From: Taiwanofungus camphoratus
Lineage: Eukaryota > Basidiomycota > Agaricomycetes > Polyporales > Taiwanofungaceae
Reading direction: 5' to 3'
NCBI GenBank assembly: GCA_003999685.1
Contig: CP021226.1
Location: 558,001-622,000, forward strand
DNA: 64,000 bases
The notes below the pieces were generated by a model. The model did no database searches. It was not told where the DNA came from and saw nothing but the letters and a program-made list of their open reading frames with translations. A program made the translations under genes and the position numbers. Shown here one piece after another: positions 24,821-35,158 of the stretch (position 1 is its first letter; every line of letters begins with the position of its first letter).

Positions 24821-26268
24821 ATGCAAGTCGACCAACCAAGCCAACTTCCGCGCCAATATGCGATTCTACGTATCAAAAGGAAGCGTAACGAGGAGCCTCT
24901 TGACGCCCTCGGTGAGGATTCACGTTGATGACCTCGCGTCTGAGCACAATTCACATGATCTGTCGTGGTTCATAGTTGTCGACTCTCGACTACGTAGAAA
25001 GAAGTCACGGAGCGCGCTCAATGTCTTTCAGTTTGCGGAGACAGTTGAGCCGGGCGCATGGGATGATGAGCAGAAGAAGAAGGACCTGGAGGTGTGTGCT
25101 GAGGTTTCCGTCCTCACATATTCATCTGACGCCCTTATGTCATCAGGAACGTCTATCTGCACTCTCACGAGAGTCTTCGCACAAGGAGAATCGTCCTGCC
25201 CTCCCCGCGTCTGCTTCAGCAACTGTTGGTGTCCATGAACAATCTGCGCAAGCGGCAGCCGCCCCTTCCGTTACTTCTACGACCTCATCTTCCACACGTC
25301 CTCGTCCAGATGACCCAAATCGCACATACACGATTATCAGGTCAGACAGACCATTGCAGTGGTTTGAGCAGAGCTCACAAGGGCGACCACCCACAGCCCC
25401 GTACGCATACATTTCCGCCGCCTTCATTAAAGTGACATTGACTCATTGTGTTCCTTCAGCCCAAAAGTATGGTCCACGAAGGAGCTCAATGCGCTACACC
25501 AATCGCATTCTGGGCTGACAATGTATGACGCGGTACCATCATCGTCCACCCTCGCTTCTGTCACCTCTGCCTCGTCGACGACGAACACGGATGCTGAGGT
25601 TGCGAAGTTCCTGCCCCTTTTGAAAGACTATCTTAGACGTGCGCACATATCTGCTTGAGCTCCTTCATATAGCTGACATCTACTATGTTTGTCAGTGAAT
25701 GACATGGCTTCTCCATCTGCCTCGCCGTCCGCGTCGTCTCTACCCCCTACTGTCAGCGTCGCTATTGGAGGAGACAACGATTATGTATGGGACATGTTCT
25801 ATCAGCGTCCAACGACCTTCCAGGAACTCTTTATGCCTTCGACCAGCGTCAGTGGGAATATCGCAAAGCTGTAGGTGATACCACCCTCAGATTTGAGTTG
25901 ATTGCTCATCAGTGACAACTTGCAGCACAGGACTTCCGCCTGAGCTTGAAGGGCTATATGACACAGATTCGGACTCGGAGTATGCGGGTGAAGATGACGA
26001 AGACTCGAATGGTGAGTTCATGGCCATTCCTCACCGAGGCTTTCACGACTGACGGGTTTTCAAACTTCCATGCAGCCGAGGACTGGTACAAGAATGACTA
26101 CCCTGAGGAGGAAGACGAGCGGTCGGACGAGGGCAGTGGTGCGTACTCCTCTCCTGAGATTTCAATCATCGATGCTCACTCCTTGTTTTCATCCTAGATG
26201 TGTTCCATGAGAATTCGGACTACGAAGATGCTATGTTCAATGATCCGAATGATCATGATTGGAGGTGA
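24821..26268 (+). CDS. IWR1: RNA polymerase II nuclear import protein Iwr1
   Basis: Homologue of yeast Iwr1, which binds assembled RNA polymerase II and carries its nuclear localisation signal. It starts at MQVDQPSQLPRQ. The diagnostic N-terminal block AILRIKRKRNEEPLDAL is split from VVDSRLRRKKSR by an intron; both basic patches fit the import signal. A Ser/Pro/Thr-rich disordered middle follows. The conserved Iwr1 segment is then spread over short exons: DNDYVWDMFYQRP, GLYDTDSDSEYAGEDDEDSN, AEDWYKNDYPEEEDE and finally VFHENSDYEDAMF to the terminal DHDWR. There are about seven exons with good GT-AG borders. Order and content of motifs match the family, so the call is strong even though the exon count is my estimate. 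Confidence 0.9.
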
Positions 26269-26592
26269 TCAGACCAGAGCAGCTTAGATACGATGACGTG
26301 TGATGACGCTCAAATGTCGCTGTACTCTATGTAAGGACTTGTTTTAATTGCAGGCTGCTCTTGAAGTTGCTGACTGTTTTACCCATTTGAGACCAGTAAA
26401 TCAGAGGATGAGCTGGTGTCATAAGCCCCATTGTTCCATGGGGGATAGACCTCATACACATATCGATAGGACAAATCAGAGGACGCCGATGTTGTCTGAG
26501 TAGTTAATAGACAATATAATAATGTCTAGAGTCTAAGGACGTATCATGACGCGTGATCAAATTACAATATCATAGTGTCCTCTCAACTGTGC
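26269..26592. other. Short convergent 3' spacer
   Basis: 324 bp between the stop codons of IWR1 (+) and the DHA2-type transporter gene (-). Nothing beyond the two 3' UTRs is seen. Confidence 0.5.
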
Positions 26593-29195
26593 TCACGCAG
26601 GCTGCTTCTCGTCGTTACTCACAATGATAACATTTTCCTTTCCCTCTCCCGTCGCATCAGCACTGCACCTTCGACTGGTACCGTCGCCTGTCTCTGCTTC
26701 CACGTCTGGTCGGTGCCCGACAATGCCAGCACCTCGAAGGAATATCGCCGCCAACAATGTCCCTATCATTGAGGATCGATATGGATATCGACTACAAGGG
26801 ACGAGGTCGGCTTACCTAAAATACCATACGCAAACCCAGACCACAAGGCGTCTTGGTATGCATTCAATTGCGCAGGTCGAGGGGCATTGGTTCCATCTAT
26901 GTTTACGGTGACTCCTAAGGCGGCTGATGACTTCTTCAGCGTCGAATTGAACACGATGGTGGCAACGGCGAGACCGAACGCCGCGCCAAGCTGTGGCAGG
27001 TCATCGGATGTGAGATCAGCCACAATTTTAAGTCGCAAAGAAAAGGTACCTGTGTCATAGTCTGGAACAATGCCCCACCCACGCTCTGTTCATGGGGCAG
27101 ACAGACCTTCGCGACGAATAATGTGCCAGCTGCGAAGACGAAATCAGCGCCAAACACGGAGACGATTGTAGCGGGGAACCCGAAAGCCCAGTATGGTGCC
27201 GCTGGATTGATGACGCCGAAAAGAAGATCCGCGGTAGCTGTCATGGCGGTCCCAACCGCTGTGGGTGGACGAATAAACAAGAATTGCGCATAAGTCGTAG
27301 GAGCGAGCCAAGACAGCGCAGCGCTCACTCATGAGATATATGACAGGCACCCTCCCCACAACGAGAGCGACAATCAAGTTGCAGATGAGTCCCGTGACAG
27401 ACATGGGTAGGAGACGGACCATGGTAAGTAGCGGTGTCAAGTGTGCGTAGTTCTGATAGTACAGCTGAACAGGTGAATGCGTACATACGCCCAAGCTGGT
27501 AAGCGTGCAGAGTCCAGACGGAACGGATGCAGACGAACCGTACTCCAGAAGGTAAAACACGTAAAGCTGGCGTATTCAAGGAGAGCGATGACTAGAATTA
27601 CAGCGAGCTTGCCGTTCGCGCGGGTCCACAGCGACACCCGCATGACTGGCGGAGGAGTCCACCATGCTTGCGATCCAGTATCCTGGGCCTTCTCAAGATA
27701 CCGTTCCCATACAATGTAGAGAGCGAGGAAGAAGACTCCAACAATAAGCAGAGCAATGATATCTGGTGCGCGATTTTCAAACCAAACGAGGCCCCAGACA
27801 GCTCGTCGTGCACTTACATCCTGTCTTCCAGCCTTTCGGGGCAATGCTACCATCACCCAGAACGAAGATGATCAACGTCAAACCGGATGTGACAAGAAAG
27901 GCCCCTAGCCAGTCAACTCGACTAGTACATACAAGAGGATCTGATCAAGACTCAAGTAGATACCATTGTCAATTCACAGAACTGACCGATCGTTCTCCAT
28001 TGAAGGCAGGTCCTTGTCAAAGCTAACAAGCCCTCCGACAAAGCAGAGTACAGACATCCCTGTCAGGAAGTAGAAAGTGGAGCGCCAGGTTTTGCTATGA
28101 ATGCATCAGTGCATGTACATGGATGGAACGGGTATGATGATGGATAGGGTGCCCCTAGCAATGAAGTGACGATGAGTGAATCTTCATGTGGCGTCGGCAT
28201 CGGGGTAACCGTCTGGAGGTCGGCCTTCATATGCCAGCCTGATTTACCTCTAGAGGCACCGCCACTTGGAGCGGTCGTGTCCAACAGATGCATACGTACT
28301 CTGTCAGTTGCGTGAGCACACCGCCGATTATGTTTCCGACTGCGGCCCCGATGGGAGCTCCTGCTGCAAAGGTAGCGAACGCGACAGAGCGTATGCGTGA
28401 AGGCGGGAAAGCATGTGCAAGTATTCCAAGCTGCAATACAGCATACCTTGATAGTCAGAGACACAAGAGGAGATGGATCGGTGTAGATCGGCTCACCGAA
28501 GCGGGTATGCATGCTGCCGCACCCATGCCCTGAAAGGCTCGCAGAACATCAAGAGTGATTTCGTCTAAAGAGCAAGGTCAGTCTAAGCACTCCGGACTTA
28601 ATAACTGAGGCGACACGCTACGAGCATGAGGCGTTAAGAAGGTGATTGAACACACTTTGGGCGAATCCGCATCCCAGGCAGAAGACACCAAGGCAGAGGT
28701 TGCCCAACAGAAAAGCGCGTTTTCGGCCGTATAGATCGGCAAGCCGTCCGAAGGTAAGGAGCAGACAGCCCTGCGATGTTACATTTAGAGGCCTTTCACA
28801 GAAGAACGCGTGGAGTGAACGTGCGGAAGTCAGTGCATACGCCGAGATGGCCCATTGGAGCCTGTATGCCGGAATGTTCAGGTCCCTCCCTATGGCAGGC
28901 AGAGATATAGCGACAGCATAGTTGTTCGCGGACTAGAATGTAAAATCGCGAGATGTCCAGTCCCGGGTCAGACTTGGACGTAGAAATAAAAGCTCACGTT
29001 CAGGACCGTAGACGTAGTGCATGTAGCTATCAGTATAACTGCTTGTGTTATGTTCAATTCACGAGGTGCATGCACAGCAGACGATGCACTATCATTCTCT
29101 TCGCGCTCGTCAGGTTGCAGCTGTAGAGTTCGGTCCTCGTCTCGAATCAAGGTTGGTACCGAGGGACTTCGGTGTTTCGGACTGGAGATGGACAT
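26593..29195 (-). CDS. MFS transporter, DHA2-like (14-helix)
   Basis: Proton-coupled membrane exporter of the large DHA2-like fungal subfamily. The start is MSISSPKHRS; the frame reaches a little further upstream but without an ATG. The soluble N-terminus ends at RELNITQAVI, then helix 1. Diagnostic segments in order are SANNYAVAISLPAIGRDL, LTFGRLADLYGRKRAFLLGN (motif A), FQGMGAAACIPASLGILAHAF, FAAGAPIGAAVGNIIGGVL (motif C), ENDRVDWLGA, RANGKLAVILVIALLEYA, LLPMSVTGLICN, PHEQSVGGALFQTMTQLGAA and the late motif LNAYQDALWSGFAYGILG. A final exon gives TLLAAIFLRGAGIVGH and an acidic tail ending in DEKQPA. About ten introns all keep the frame as read. The promoter has been separated from its upstream sequence by a LINE. 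Substrate unknown. Confidence 0.88.
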
Positions 29196-29319
29196 GCTGG
29201 ACAAGCTCAAGAAGGGGTATCTTCAGCAGAGTCCGGAACACATGTACACGGAGCAGCAACAAACATTGAGAAGAGCAGGTGCAGGAATTATGAAGAATAT
29301 GTCCGCTGGTCGTACCACT

Positions 29320-29330
29320 TATATATAAGG
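29320..29330 (-). promoter_or_regulatory. TATA box of the DHA2-type transporter gene
   Basis: Read on the minus strand this is ccttatatata, starting about 125 bp upstream of the transporter ATG. It lies inside the target-site duplication of the adjoining LINE, so an identical copy stands at 34867-34877 on the other side of the insertion. Confidence 0.5.
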
Positions 29331-29334
29331 ACTT
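29320..29334. repeat. LINE target-site duplication, 3' copy
   Basis: tatatataaggactt, 15 bp and identical to 34867-34881. The last base may belong to the T run, so 14-15 bp is the fair statement. Confidence 0.85.
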
Positions 29335-29659
29335 TTTTTTTTTTTTTTTTTTTTTTTAAATTCTTCGGGTTTATACTCCATACGACGTAGGTACATGTAG
29401 AGTAGTAATGATAGTAAGTGGGCATCCGCGCCCGCATGAGCGGTGCACCTACTGTTTTCGGTGACCTCGTTATATGGCGTGGGCATGTACTCCAACAAGG
29501 CCTAAAGGAAGTTTATGGTCGCCATACGACGCCATACCCGACCCCGACCCGTTTTTCACGCTCTGTGTGTTTACTCGGCCCGGTAGTCCCGTACCGTCAG
29601 TAAATCACTTAGGGAACTGAGTCTAGCCCTACAGGTTTCGGGCCTCAGTTGTCTGTTGG

Positions 29660-32551
29660 TTAGACGGGAGGGTCATCGCGGATACTGGGTTCCGCTATCC
29701 CCTCGTCTGTCCAATTATGGTACATTTCGAACGCCTTTTCCTCGGCGTCGTACCACTCACAGAAATCCCGGTACTTTCCACCCAGGGCGGTGGTCATATT
29801 GGGATCTAAATGTCGGTCCGCATGGAACCGCTGCCAGGCCGCTTGTCTTCCGACAGTATGGCACATAAGACGGGCTCGAGTGAATGTTCTCGTGCGCGCC
29901 GCTTCAGCTTCGAGTAGGGATTCTGCCAGAATCTCTGCCCAATCAAAGGTGGAGACCATCGGGTTGAGCCGAAGGAACTCCATTATGTCATCCGGGGTCC
30001 ATCCCCTTTGTTCAGGGGGCCCCATCAGAAGCGGATCACGAGGACCCTGTTGGCGCTTCGTCCTGATCCAGAATGGACAGTCGAAGAGCACGTGTTCCCT
30101 GGTTTCCTCCGCTCCGCATAAGCAGAGGTGAGGGCCAGGGATATTGAACCGAGAGCGGTATTCACCGCCAGGGAAATGGTTGGTTAGCACACGACATACG
30201 CGTGCCACCTCCTTGTTGGACTTGCCAGCTGCCTTCAAGACCCACGTGCCCTTGGCCGTAGTCCCGTGCAGCGGTAATGCGTCCTCGGTTACTTTCCATA
30301 ACCGTCGACCGCGATAGCTAGGGTTATCGACTTGTGTTCCCCAGCGCTTTTTGACCCTTGCCTTGACTTGGGCAAGGGCCATTGATTGTGAGATGAATTC
30401 CGGTTGGGGATCATCCAATGCTTTCTTCGCGAGTTCATCAACGAACTCGTTCTGAAAGATGCCTTTATGGGATGGAACCCATAAAAGGACAATGTGTCGG
30501 CGTTCATCTGCATTGAGGAACGCTCGGACGTGTTGAGAAGCCATGACCGCCGCCATCTGTGACGGTCCGACTTCCGGCTTGAAGATTCGGTCAAGTGCCG
30601 ATTGGTTATCGGAACAGACCGTGAGGGTGGTGATGTGGGCAGGGACATCACGGACCGCTTCTCGCAGCCCGCACGCCAATGCCAGCATCTCCGCATCGAA
30701 GCTCTGGACCTTTCTGGCACCAAATCTTCCATGGGCAACGTGATCTTCCCCGTCAATGACGAGCCACGCGCTACCAGATCTCACTGTGGGTGCATTTGCA
30801 TACGATCCATCAGTGAACAACATTCGCCCTTCTGGCTGGGCCAACTGGCACCGGAATTCCGGCCACCAGGTGAACTCCAACCAGTCGGTGAATTCAGGAG
30901 AGCTTTTGTTTGGACCTTTTCCGTCCAAAAACACCCGTTTAAAGCGATCAATGTACCGATCCACGACCCGCTCGCCGGGCCGCGCCTCCGGATGGAGTGG
31001 TGCAAATTCTTCTGATGACTGCCTCCCGATGCGATCTATGAACGTCATGGGGGTGATAGCCTGTTTTTTGCCACGTCGCGAGTTAAGCGGCCATGGCGCG
31101 GTAATATTGGTGACGTTAGTCGCCCAATATGGTGGAAGAGCGGCCCTCATTGGGTGCCCTTCATGAACTCGCCGCGCTCTAAGTGCAGCTTTTTCCATGT
31201 ACCGGTTGACCTGGATGCGGATGGGGACCAACCCACCCAACATCTCCATCGCCCCGATCGGTGTGGTCTTAAAGCAGCCGGTTATCCACCGAGCTGCTCT
31301 TGACTGAGCGGTCTGCAGTTCTTTTGCAGCCCATTTGAGACCCTTCCACTGTGGGTTCCACCACAGTTGAGCGCCGTATAGCATCAACGGAACGACGTGC
31401 GCTATATAGAGCCGCCGTTTGTTGATGGGATGGAATCCGCGTGCTGAGTTACCGAGCATGCGGAGTGCATTGCACGTGCTGGCCGCCTTGTTGGCGTAGA
31501 ACCGCACGTGTGCACGGAAGCTAAGCTTGGGGTCTAAAAAGAACCCAAGATAGCGCATTGTGTCCTTTGCTCGCAAAGTGACGTCATGTCCATCGGTTCG
31601 GATGGTAAGATCCGGGCCGAGGGGTCGGGAAGTTGAATACCCCTTCTGGCGTTTCCAGAAGTGCATCAACTCCAATTTATCTCCTTCGACACCTAAACCT
31701 AAACGGTTCAGGTCGCCTACGAGATTATGGAAGACATCCGCCAAAATGGCGTTGTTCTTCAGAATAAGGGCTTGCGGGCTGTCATCAACAGCCTTCGGCG
31801 AAGCCGCCATGATGAGACCGTCGTCCACATAGAACTGAGTCCCGGTTCGGCCTGGTTGTACCAAATGGACTGGCGCCCACTTGTGTATGACCGGTGCAAT
31901 GTAAATCCCAGATAAGATCGGGGATAAGCTAGAACCCTGACCAACTCCGACATCAAAGTCAGATGGATCGGTCAAGGTGCCGTTGAACATGAATCGGGTT
32001 TTTCGCCCGATCAAGTAATTTGCCATGAAATTACAGAGCTTGCTATTGAAGCCCTGCTTTCGCATGATTCCTACCAGTGCATCATGATTGATGGACGGGT
32101 AGAATTGTGACACATCGAGCAATAGCACCGATGGGATAAGGTTGCGTGCCCATGCCTCTTTGACATTGTGCACAAGTTGGATACCAGCATCCGTGGTGCT
32201 ATGCTGCATAGCCCCGCCGAACTGGCATGGGTGTAGGATTCCCCACTTCTGGGCATCCCACTGCATTCGTTTGGCAATGATCTTTTCGAACAATTTGCCA
32301 AAACAATTTAGCAAGCAGATAGGCCTATAGGCCTTCGCTAGCGTATAGTCTGGTTTGTTTGGTTTGGGTAAAACCACCGTAACAGACCGCTTGAAAACGC
32401 TCGGATAAACCTCGAAATCGAGGCAAGCGTTATAGTACGCGCGCAGCCATTGCCGCACGTGTATACCTAGATCGGTTTCGATGCCCTCCTCGGAGTGCTC
32501 GATCCGGTCCACCATCCATTTGATCCACATCCAGTTCACGTGATCGGGACC
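29660..32551 (-). CDS. LINE reverse transcriptase-RNase H polyprotein (part)
   Basis: Open frame of about 960 LINE residues, from GPDHVNWMWIKW to the stop. The frame stays open about 53 residues further into the nested insert, but those residues are not LINE. Reverse transcriptase comes first: KPNKPDYTLAKAYRPICLLN, VLLLDVSQFYPSIN, GVGQGSSLSPILSGIY and the active site FYVDDG. A thumb region follows. Then RNase H has all four acidic residues in place: Asp in MLFTDGSYAN, Glu in DAEMLALACG, Asp in VCSDNQSALD and Asp in NEFVDELAKKAL. Near the end, CLCGAEETREHVLFDC forms the CCHC-like motif common in fungal LINE C-termini. The catalytic domains are unbroken, which points to a young copy, but without endonuclease and promoter it cannot be autonomous. 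Confidence 0.9.
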   Translation of the reverse strand, partial: GPDHVNWMWIKWMVDRIEHSEEGIETDLGIHVRQWLRAYYNACLDFEVYPSVFKRSVTVVLPKPNKPDYTLAKAYRPICLLNCFGKLFEKIIAKRMQWDAQKWGILHPCQFGGAMQHSTTDAGIQLVHNVKEAWARNLIPSVLLLDVSQFYPSINHDALVGIMRKQGFNSKLCNFMANYLIGRKTRFMFNGTLTDPSDFDVGVGQGSSLSPILSGIYIAPVIHKWAPVHLVQPGRTGTQFYVDDGLIMAASPKAVDDSPQALILKNNAILADVFHNLVGDLNRLGLGVEGDKLELMHFWKRQKGYSTSRPLGPDLTIRTDGHDVTLRAKDTMRYLGFFLDPKLSFRAHVRFYANKAASTCNALRMLGNSARGFHPINKRRLYIAHVVPLMLYGAQLWWNPQWKGLKWAAKELQTAQSRAARWITGCFKTTPIGAMEMLGGLVPIRIQVNRYMEKAALRARRVHEGHPMRAALPPYWATNVTNITAPWPLNSRRGKKQAITPMTFIDRIGRQSSEEFAPLHPEARPGERVVDRYIDRFKRVFLDGKGPNKSSPEFTDWLEFTWWPEFRCQLAQPEGRMLFTDGSYANAPTVRSGSAWLVIDGEDHVAHGRFGARKVQSFDAEMLALACGLREAVRDVPAHITTLTVCSDNQSALDRIFKPEVGPSQMAAVMASQHVRAFLNADERRHIVLLWVPSHKGIFQNEFVDELAKKALDDPQPEFISQSMALAQVKARVKKRWGTQVDNPSYRGRRLWKVTEDALPLHGTTAKGTWVLKAAGKSNKEVARVCRVLTNHFPGGEYRSRFNIPGPHLCLCGAEETREHVLFDCPFWIRTKRQQGPRDPLLMGPPEQRGWTPDDIMEFLRLNPMVSTFDWAEILAESLLEAEAARTRTFTRARLMCHTVGRQAAWQRFHADRHLDPNMTTALGGKYRDFCEWYDAEEKAFEMYHNWTDEGIAEPSIRDDPPV

Positions 32552-32553
32552 GG
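32550..32553. repeat. Putative target duplication of the nested insertion, left copy
   Basis: CCGG, repeated at 34319-34322. Removing 32554-34318 and one copy restores the expected LINE reading SAPGPDHVNW, which supports these borders. Alternative borders differ by one base. Confidence 0.65.
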
Positions 32554-34318
32554 TGATACGACCTAGGGGACCCTGGTACCTAGGGAGTGCTCCGCAACGT
32601 GGCTGGGGGTAGTGTGATAACTGTGAGGGTGTGAGGGTAGGAGCTACAACCTGTATGATACCGGGAAACCTGTATGTCTTGTTTTTGTAAGTAGGGGAGT
32701 AAGGGGTCAAGGGTCCTGCACAACAGGATCTTGTTCCTAAGTGTTATACTATCCCTAAGGCCTTGCGAGGCCCTCCGAAGTACGCGAAGTCCTTCGAGAT
32801 TCTGCGAAGTCCTTCGAAGTTTTAGCTAAATCGCGCGAGCTGACTTCGTAGGCTGTATAGAGTTAGGGAGCAATAAGCCAATGGACTATAATTTCTACTA
32901 AGCGGCAGAGGGTACGAGACTGCTGCGAAGTCCTTTTAGCTAGAGTTAGCTAAAGGGTGTAAGGCTTAGAGGTTTGTTAGAGCGAGGTGGGCGAGGTTTG
33001 GCTGGCGTAGGAGACTTGTAGGAGAGGTCGGATGGTTCGGAGAGCTAATACTTGGAATAGGAATGAGGGAACGAGGTTGCTGGAAGCTCTGAAGTGTCTG
33101 ATGACGTCGAGGTGTGGGTCGGAGAGTTCGAGGGCGTAGAGAGATGTACTATAGCCTGTAATGAAGGCTATGGGGGAGTCGTAGGGTTATTCGTAGGACG
33201 TAGGGATGACGCAACGTGAGCCTAAGGGTATAACTAAGGCGGAGGCCCACCGGATAGGTGCTATAAGAGGTGCTGAAGGGCACGAAGTCACGGCGACTTC
33301 GTAGATCGTAGTGCGTAGTTCGGGAAGCGTAGACGTAGTTCGTAGATATATCGCGAGCGTAGACGTAGTTCAAAGGTACTGAAACGGAGCTGGGGTGGAG
33401 ACTTAGGGACCTTGGGACCGTTCCTAAGGTTGTACTCGCGGCGCTTTCCTGAGATCGGAGCTACAGGGGAACTGGTATTCCAAAGAGAGAAGCGTACACT
33501 GAGGGGTCTCTCTCGTACATAGTAAACTACCTCTGACTAAATAGGGGAGCGTGAGGTGAACTAATCTTGCGCGAAGTGATCCTTACGAGTCCGAAATGTG
33601 TACTAAAACGCATGGACTCCGAAGTGAACACGAGGGGGATAGGAACTATTTAGGAACTGAAACAGGGGAACTACGAACGGTAGAAAGGTGACCAACTTCA
33701 TTCACGAGGGCGGGATGACTATCCGAGAGCAGCCATGCGCCGTGATCACCTATCTTAGCGGGCTAAGAGCGCACGAAGTTCTTAGCAGCGGGACTTGGCC
33801 TAATCGGGGTAGGAGGTGTCCTAACTGGGTGGAGGGCCATATGGATACGCCCTAGGATGACCTTATGGCGTAGGATCGAGACCCATGGGGGTGCACAAGG
33901 CTTCCTAAGTCCAACTTCCGGAACTTCGGACCGTTTCGGAGCCTATCGGAGGTAGCTGCAATCACAAGAGCTAGGAGAGACTTAGCTAAGACTTCTTAGC
34001 TAAGCCCGGGATGAGTGACGTAGTAGATAGGACCTAGATCCAATGGAACAGTATGGGAGGGCCGGCAGTGTCCGATAGTGGACTTAGCAGGAGTTAGGAA
34101 CTTCGCGTCTAGCATTCGAAATCTTGTAGCACCTCGTGTGACTTCGCAAGACTTCGTAGGGTGTTAGGAGGGTTTAGGAAGGAGAGGGGGCGTTAGGAAT
34201 ATTATAGGAACCTATCCCTCCTGTCGTAGGCTGTAGGAGAGTCTTAGAGTGGTCGGTTGGGGGATTAGAAAGCTCCTAAAATCGCGATTCGGGGCCCAGG
34301 AGGCTACGGGACTCATCA
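32554..34318. mobile_element. 1.77 kb non-coding insertion inside the LINE
   Basis: Insert with TG...CA ends (TGAT at left, ATCA at right) and weakly similar inverted termini, flanked by CCGG on both sides. No coding frame of note is present. The interior is built from recurring short words: gaagtccttcga and ttcgtag variants, ttagctaa, and a gcgtagacgtagttc unit twice near 33328-33370. TG...CA ends with a 4-bp duplication would suit a solo LTR or an LTR-type non-autonomous element, whereas the inverted termini would suit a DNA element. I cannot decide. If it is LTR kin it is a gene-less remnant. It is younger than the LINE it interrupts. Confidence 0.6.
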
Positions 34319-34866
34319 CCGGGTGCGGACGTATTGCTAGTGGATTTGAGATTCTCACGAATCTCATTCTCACTAATATCTGGTAGAGTCAACTCCTCAC
34401 GTTGAGGAATTTCGTCCACAAATGACAGATCCACCGGCCGTGGGTTGGCGGACGTGAACTGAGCTTGGAAAGCACGACTGAGATCAACCGCACTTTGGAC
34501 TGGCACACCGTCAGCTTGCCACAGCTGAATAGTGGCCTCTTGCCGTCTCGGCTTTGTCCAGGCGACAAAGTCCGAGATCGATTGGGGATTGGATTCATCC
34601 ATGATCCGATCAAAGTGTGCACGCTTCGCCCGCTTCGAAGTGTTGCGCGTTGTTTATGCCGTTCAGACCGGAGTTCGGCGGCAACATCGTATGCGTCTGC
34701 AGTGGCCTGAGCGCCAGGTCCCAACTGATGACGTGTGTAACGGTACTGCCCAGACGCCGCACTAAGGCGGTGTTGGGTGTTCGCTAACTTAGTGGCCGCG
34801 CGGGAGCATGCAGCATCCCACCACGACTTTGCACGTTTGGATGGACGTTTTACTGCTGAAAACTCC

Positions 34867-34881
34867 TATATATAAGGACTT
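34867..34881. repeat. LINE target-site duplication, 5' copy
   Basis: tatatataaggactt, identical to the copy next to the poly(A) tail at 29320-29334. It marks the true 5' end of the LINE copy at 34866. Confidence 0.85.
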
Positions 34882-35158
34882 CTCGTCACAAACGCAGTGA
34901 AAACATTGGCCCTCAAATGCTCAACATTCATCCAAAGAGCCTGCGGCACCATTTTAGGCAATTCACTTCCCAGATCGGGAGATCGGGACCCATTAAGATC
35001 CTCTAATCCCACGCATCACACCGAGTCTAATGTGTTCGGGATTGTATAGTAGATTGTGCACACATAAAACATGCTTACACACTCCGGGTCCACGTCCGAG
35101 ATACAGCTCGTCTTCTTCATATTTACGTTCAATACTTCAGGGGTCAAGGCTGAACGCC

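Larger units (their letters stand above)
29335..34866 (-). mobile_element. Tad1/I-type LINE, 5'-truncated, with a nested insertion
   Basis: Non-LTR retrotransposon read right to left. It ends in a run of 25 T on the plus strand (29333-29357), its poly(A) tail, and is flanked by perfect 15-bp target duplications. The 5' end lies between the endonuclease and RT regions (SKRAKSWWDAA is the first coding sense), so endonuclease and any ORF1 are missing, as expected for aborted target-primed reverse transcription. The 5' piece (34319-34866) changes frame once: one frame reads to about ELRSERHKQ, then coding sense continues in another from SKRAKRAHFDRIMDESN. A 1765-bp element at 32554-34318 splits the RT N-terminal motif SAPG / PDHVNW. 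Without that insert the LINE copy is about 3.8 kb. Confidence 0.92.

Noticed and set aside
29333-29357. Run of 25 T considered as a sequencing or low-complexity artefact
   Set aside because: It is exactly adjacent to the target duplication and at the 3' end of the LINE, so it is the element's poly(A) tail.
32552-32710. First 53 or so codons of the open frame containing the LINE reverse transcriptase
   Set aside because: They lie inside the nested 1.77 kb element and merely happen to stay open; LINE coding sense begins at GPDHVNW.
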